Assembly: GCA_934725745.1 (NCBI GenBank)
Contig: CAKVCH010000039.1
Coordinates: 1-6,521, forward strand
DNA from: an uncultured Clostridia bacterium
GTDB lineage: Bacteria > Bacillota > Clostridia > Christensenellales > UBA1242
DNA length: 6,521 bases
Direction: 5' to 3'
The translations under genes and the position numbers were made by a program. The notes beneath the pieces were generated by a model. It did not search any database, was not told the DNA's origin, and worked only from the letters and a program-made list of their open reading frames with translations. Below are positions 5,710 through 6,521 of the stretch, piece by piece; the stretch's first letter is position 1, and the number at the start of each line of letters is the position of its first letter.

Positions 5710-6072
5710 TTAAATAAACGATTTTACGGCACTCAAAACAAGGACAAGGATATACAAAATATTAAGAGTTTTATCGCTCAACTTTCCAAGAAGTTTTGCG
5801 CCAATAAGCCCACCAATAAGAGCCCCCAAAGTTACAAAAATCAGGTGAGATGCCTGAAAATGCAAAGTTGTAAGATATATAATCAGTGTTGGAATGCTTA
5901 TAATCGACATAACAAGAACGGCAGTCGCGTGCGCTTGTTTTTCGGGAAGCCCTAGGAGTTTTTTAAAAATTGGAATGCACAATATTCCGCCACCGCCCCC
6001 AAAAATTCCATTTATTGCACCAACAACCCCTGAAAGGATAAAAAAAATTACAAGTTTAGTTTTAGGTTTCAT
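5710..6072 (-). CDS. half-size TauE/SafE (TSUP) membrane protein, first of a pair
   Basis: The 120-residue protein contains one TSUP repeat. It has a first membrane helix followed by GAINGIFGGGGGILCIP (18-34), two middle helices (about 50-70 and 75-96), the conserved GALIGGLIGAKLLGKLSD stretch (83-100) and a last helix (102-119). It ends cleanly with a TAA, and the second half has its own ribosome binding site and start. The split is therefore a real two-gene arrangement and not a simple frameshift. Tandem half-size TauE genes also occur in other Firmicutes, so a heterodimer is the natural model. No convincing Shine-Dalgarno sequence precedes the ATG. The nearest promoter-like sequence on this strand is at 6324-6351, which would give a leader of about 245 bases. 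Confidence 0.88.
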   Translation of the reverse strand: MKPKTKLVIFFILSGVVGAINGIFGGGGGILCIPIFKKLLGLPEKQAHATAVLVMSIISIPTLIIYLTTLHFQASHLIFVTLGALIGGLIGAKLLGKLSDKTLNILYILVLVLSAVKSFI

Positions 6073-6318
6073 ATGTCTATTATGAGTAAATTTTGCGACA
6101 TTTATTTGTTAAAATTAAAGTTTTTGCAATTCAAACAATACATTTATTACAAATATTTTACAAAATAAAAAGATAAACTTATCACACTTTTAACAAGTCT
6201 ATTCTTTTTTTTACAGCCTATTTTTATCAAAAATGGAAATTCGACTATATATAAGTTAATATATTTACTAATAATGTAATCTTATGTATAAAAAAACACT
6301 TTTTTAGGTAAAATTTAA

Positions 6319-6347
6319 TTGCAATTATAAAAGAATTATTATATAAT
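6319..6347 (+). promoter_or_regulatory. sigma-A promoter candidate, plus strand
   Basis: TTGCAA (6319-6324, four of six bases of TTGACA) is followed after exactly 17 bases by a perfect TATAAT (6342-6347). Transcription would start near 6354 and head towards the right edge, through the inverted repeat at 6387-6421. No called gene lies downstream within the window, so the product is unknown: a short RNA or the leader of a gene beyond the edge. Confidence 0.45.
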
Positions 6348-6351
6348 GCAA
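6324..6351 (-). promoter_or_regulatory. sigma-A promoter candidate, minus strand
   Basis: On the minus strand TTGCAT (6351-6346) is followed after 16 bases by a perfect TATAAT (6329-6324). It would transcribe from about 6317 towards the TauE pair, about 245 bases away. It overlaps the plus-strand promoter almost completely, with the -10 of each touching the -35 of the other. Confidence 0.35.
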
Positions 6352-6386
6352 TAGTTAAGTGTTGTGATAATGACCCTTTTATCTAA

Positions 6387-6421
6387 TTTGATTTTTAAAA
6401 TGTAGGTTTTTAAAAATCAAA
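6387..6421. repeat. perfect 14-bp inverted repeat
   Basis: TTTGATTTTTAAAA (6387-6400) and its exact complement (6408-6421) flank a seven-base loop TGTAGGT. Neither strand has a U-tract after the stem, so it does not look like a terminator. It lies about 30 bases downstream of the predicted plus-strand transcription start and could form an RNA hairpin or bind a protein as DNA. Confidence 0.7.
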
Positions 6422-6521
6422 AACAAGACAACATCCTCTATTTTTTGACAACCTTCTTTCTAAAAAAATAAGGTCATGGCACAAAAACAGGCGATTTTAG
6501 GGCTAAATTTCACCACTATTA

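Larger units (their letters stand above)
6073..6521. other. AT-rich region without a supported gene
   Basis: These 449 bases carry stop codons in all frames at short intervals and no recognisable tRNA or rRNA. They hold two overlapping promoter-like sequences (6319-6351), a perfect inverted repeat (6387-6421) and a degenerate copy of the repeat at 5230-5255 (6149-6164). At the right edge an open plus-strand frame begins at an ATG at 6476 (MAQKQAILGLNFTTI) and runs out of the window. Its only ribosome-site-like bases (AAGG) are two bases from the ATG, so it is left uncalled. Confidence 0.6.

Noticed and set aside
5264..5713. Plus-strand frame of 149 codons
   Set aside because: It is antisense to the second TauE gene, whose membrane pattern and glycine motif are clear; it has no recognisable domain.
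6460..6520. Possible C-terminal end of a minus-strand gene (stop at 6460-6462)
   Set aside because: About 19 codons are open to the right edge, which is too short to recognise, and no clear terminator follows.
6476..6521. Start of a plus-strand gene (MAQKQAILGLNFTTI)
   Set aside because: Only 15 codons are visible. AAGG is just two bases from the ATG, and the TTGACA at 6445-6450 lacks a good -10 box. It may be real, but the window does not support it.
1..6521. CRISPR array, insertion sequence, prophage or defence system
   Set aside because: No regularly spaced identical repeats, transposase, integrase or defence-type domains were seen in any frame.

Overview
The window comes from a low-GC, endospore-forming Firmicute, probably a clostridial lineage. 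It is AT-rich, uses strong AGGAG-type ribosome binding sites, encodes a clostridial-type 2[4Fe-4S] ferredoxin, and carries the sporulation pair spoIVFA-spoIVFB next to Min genes. All recognised genes lie on the minus strand, so they are read from right to left here. No plasmid, phage or transposase gene was seen.

The layout in transcription order is as follows. (1) Positions 6521-6073 hold about 450 bases without a supported gene. They contain two overlapping, oppositely directed promoter-like sequences and a perfect 14-bp AT-rich inverted repeat. (2) Positions 6072-5323 carry two consecutive half-size TauE/SafE (TSUP) membrane proteins of 120 and 121 residues, which together correspond to one full-length transporter. 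A GC-cored terminator lies about 150 bases downstream. (3) Positions 4995-3251 carry a ferredoxin followed by a Ppx/GppA-family protein with a C-terminal HD-type domain, ending in a strong terminator. Both genes probably start further inside the reading frame than the longest ORF suggests, because good Shine-Dalgarno sequences precede the internal starts. (4) Positions 3051-2041 encode a divergent MreB-like actin homologue. An upstream region with two dyads precedes it and a terminator follows it. (5) Positions 1881-1 carry minD, minE, spoIVFA and the start of spoIVFB, which is cut by the window edge.

The order mreB-like, minD, minE, spoIVFA, spoIVFB is a reduced form of the mreBCD-minCD-spoIVFAB cluster known from Bacillus subtilis. 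mreC, mreD and minC are absent from this locus. The block joins cell shape (MreB-like), division-site placement (MinD/MinE) and mother-cell control of sporulation (SpoIVFA/SpoIVFB, the regulator and intramembrane protease that activate pro-sigma-K in B. subtilis).

The most unusual features are protein-level departures from family motifs. The MreB-like protein lacks the Glu-Glu-Pro motif. The Ppx/GppA-like protein has altered phosphate-binding loops. MinE is short and lacks the usual N-terminal membrane-targeting stretch. No clearly new multi-gene system was found; this is mainly core-genome DNA with divergent family members and some regulatory and repeat signals worth checking.
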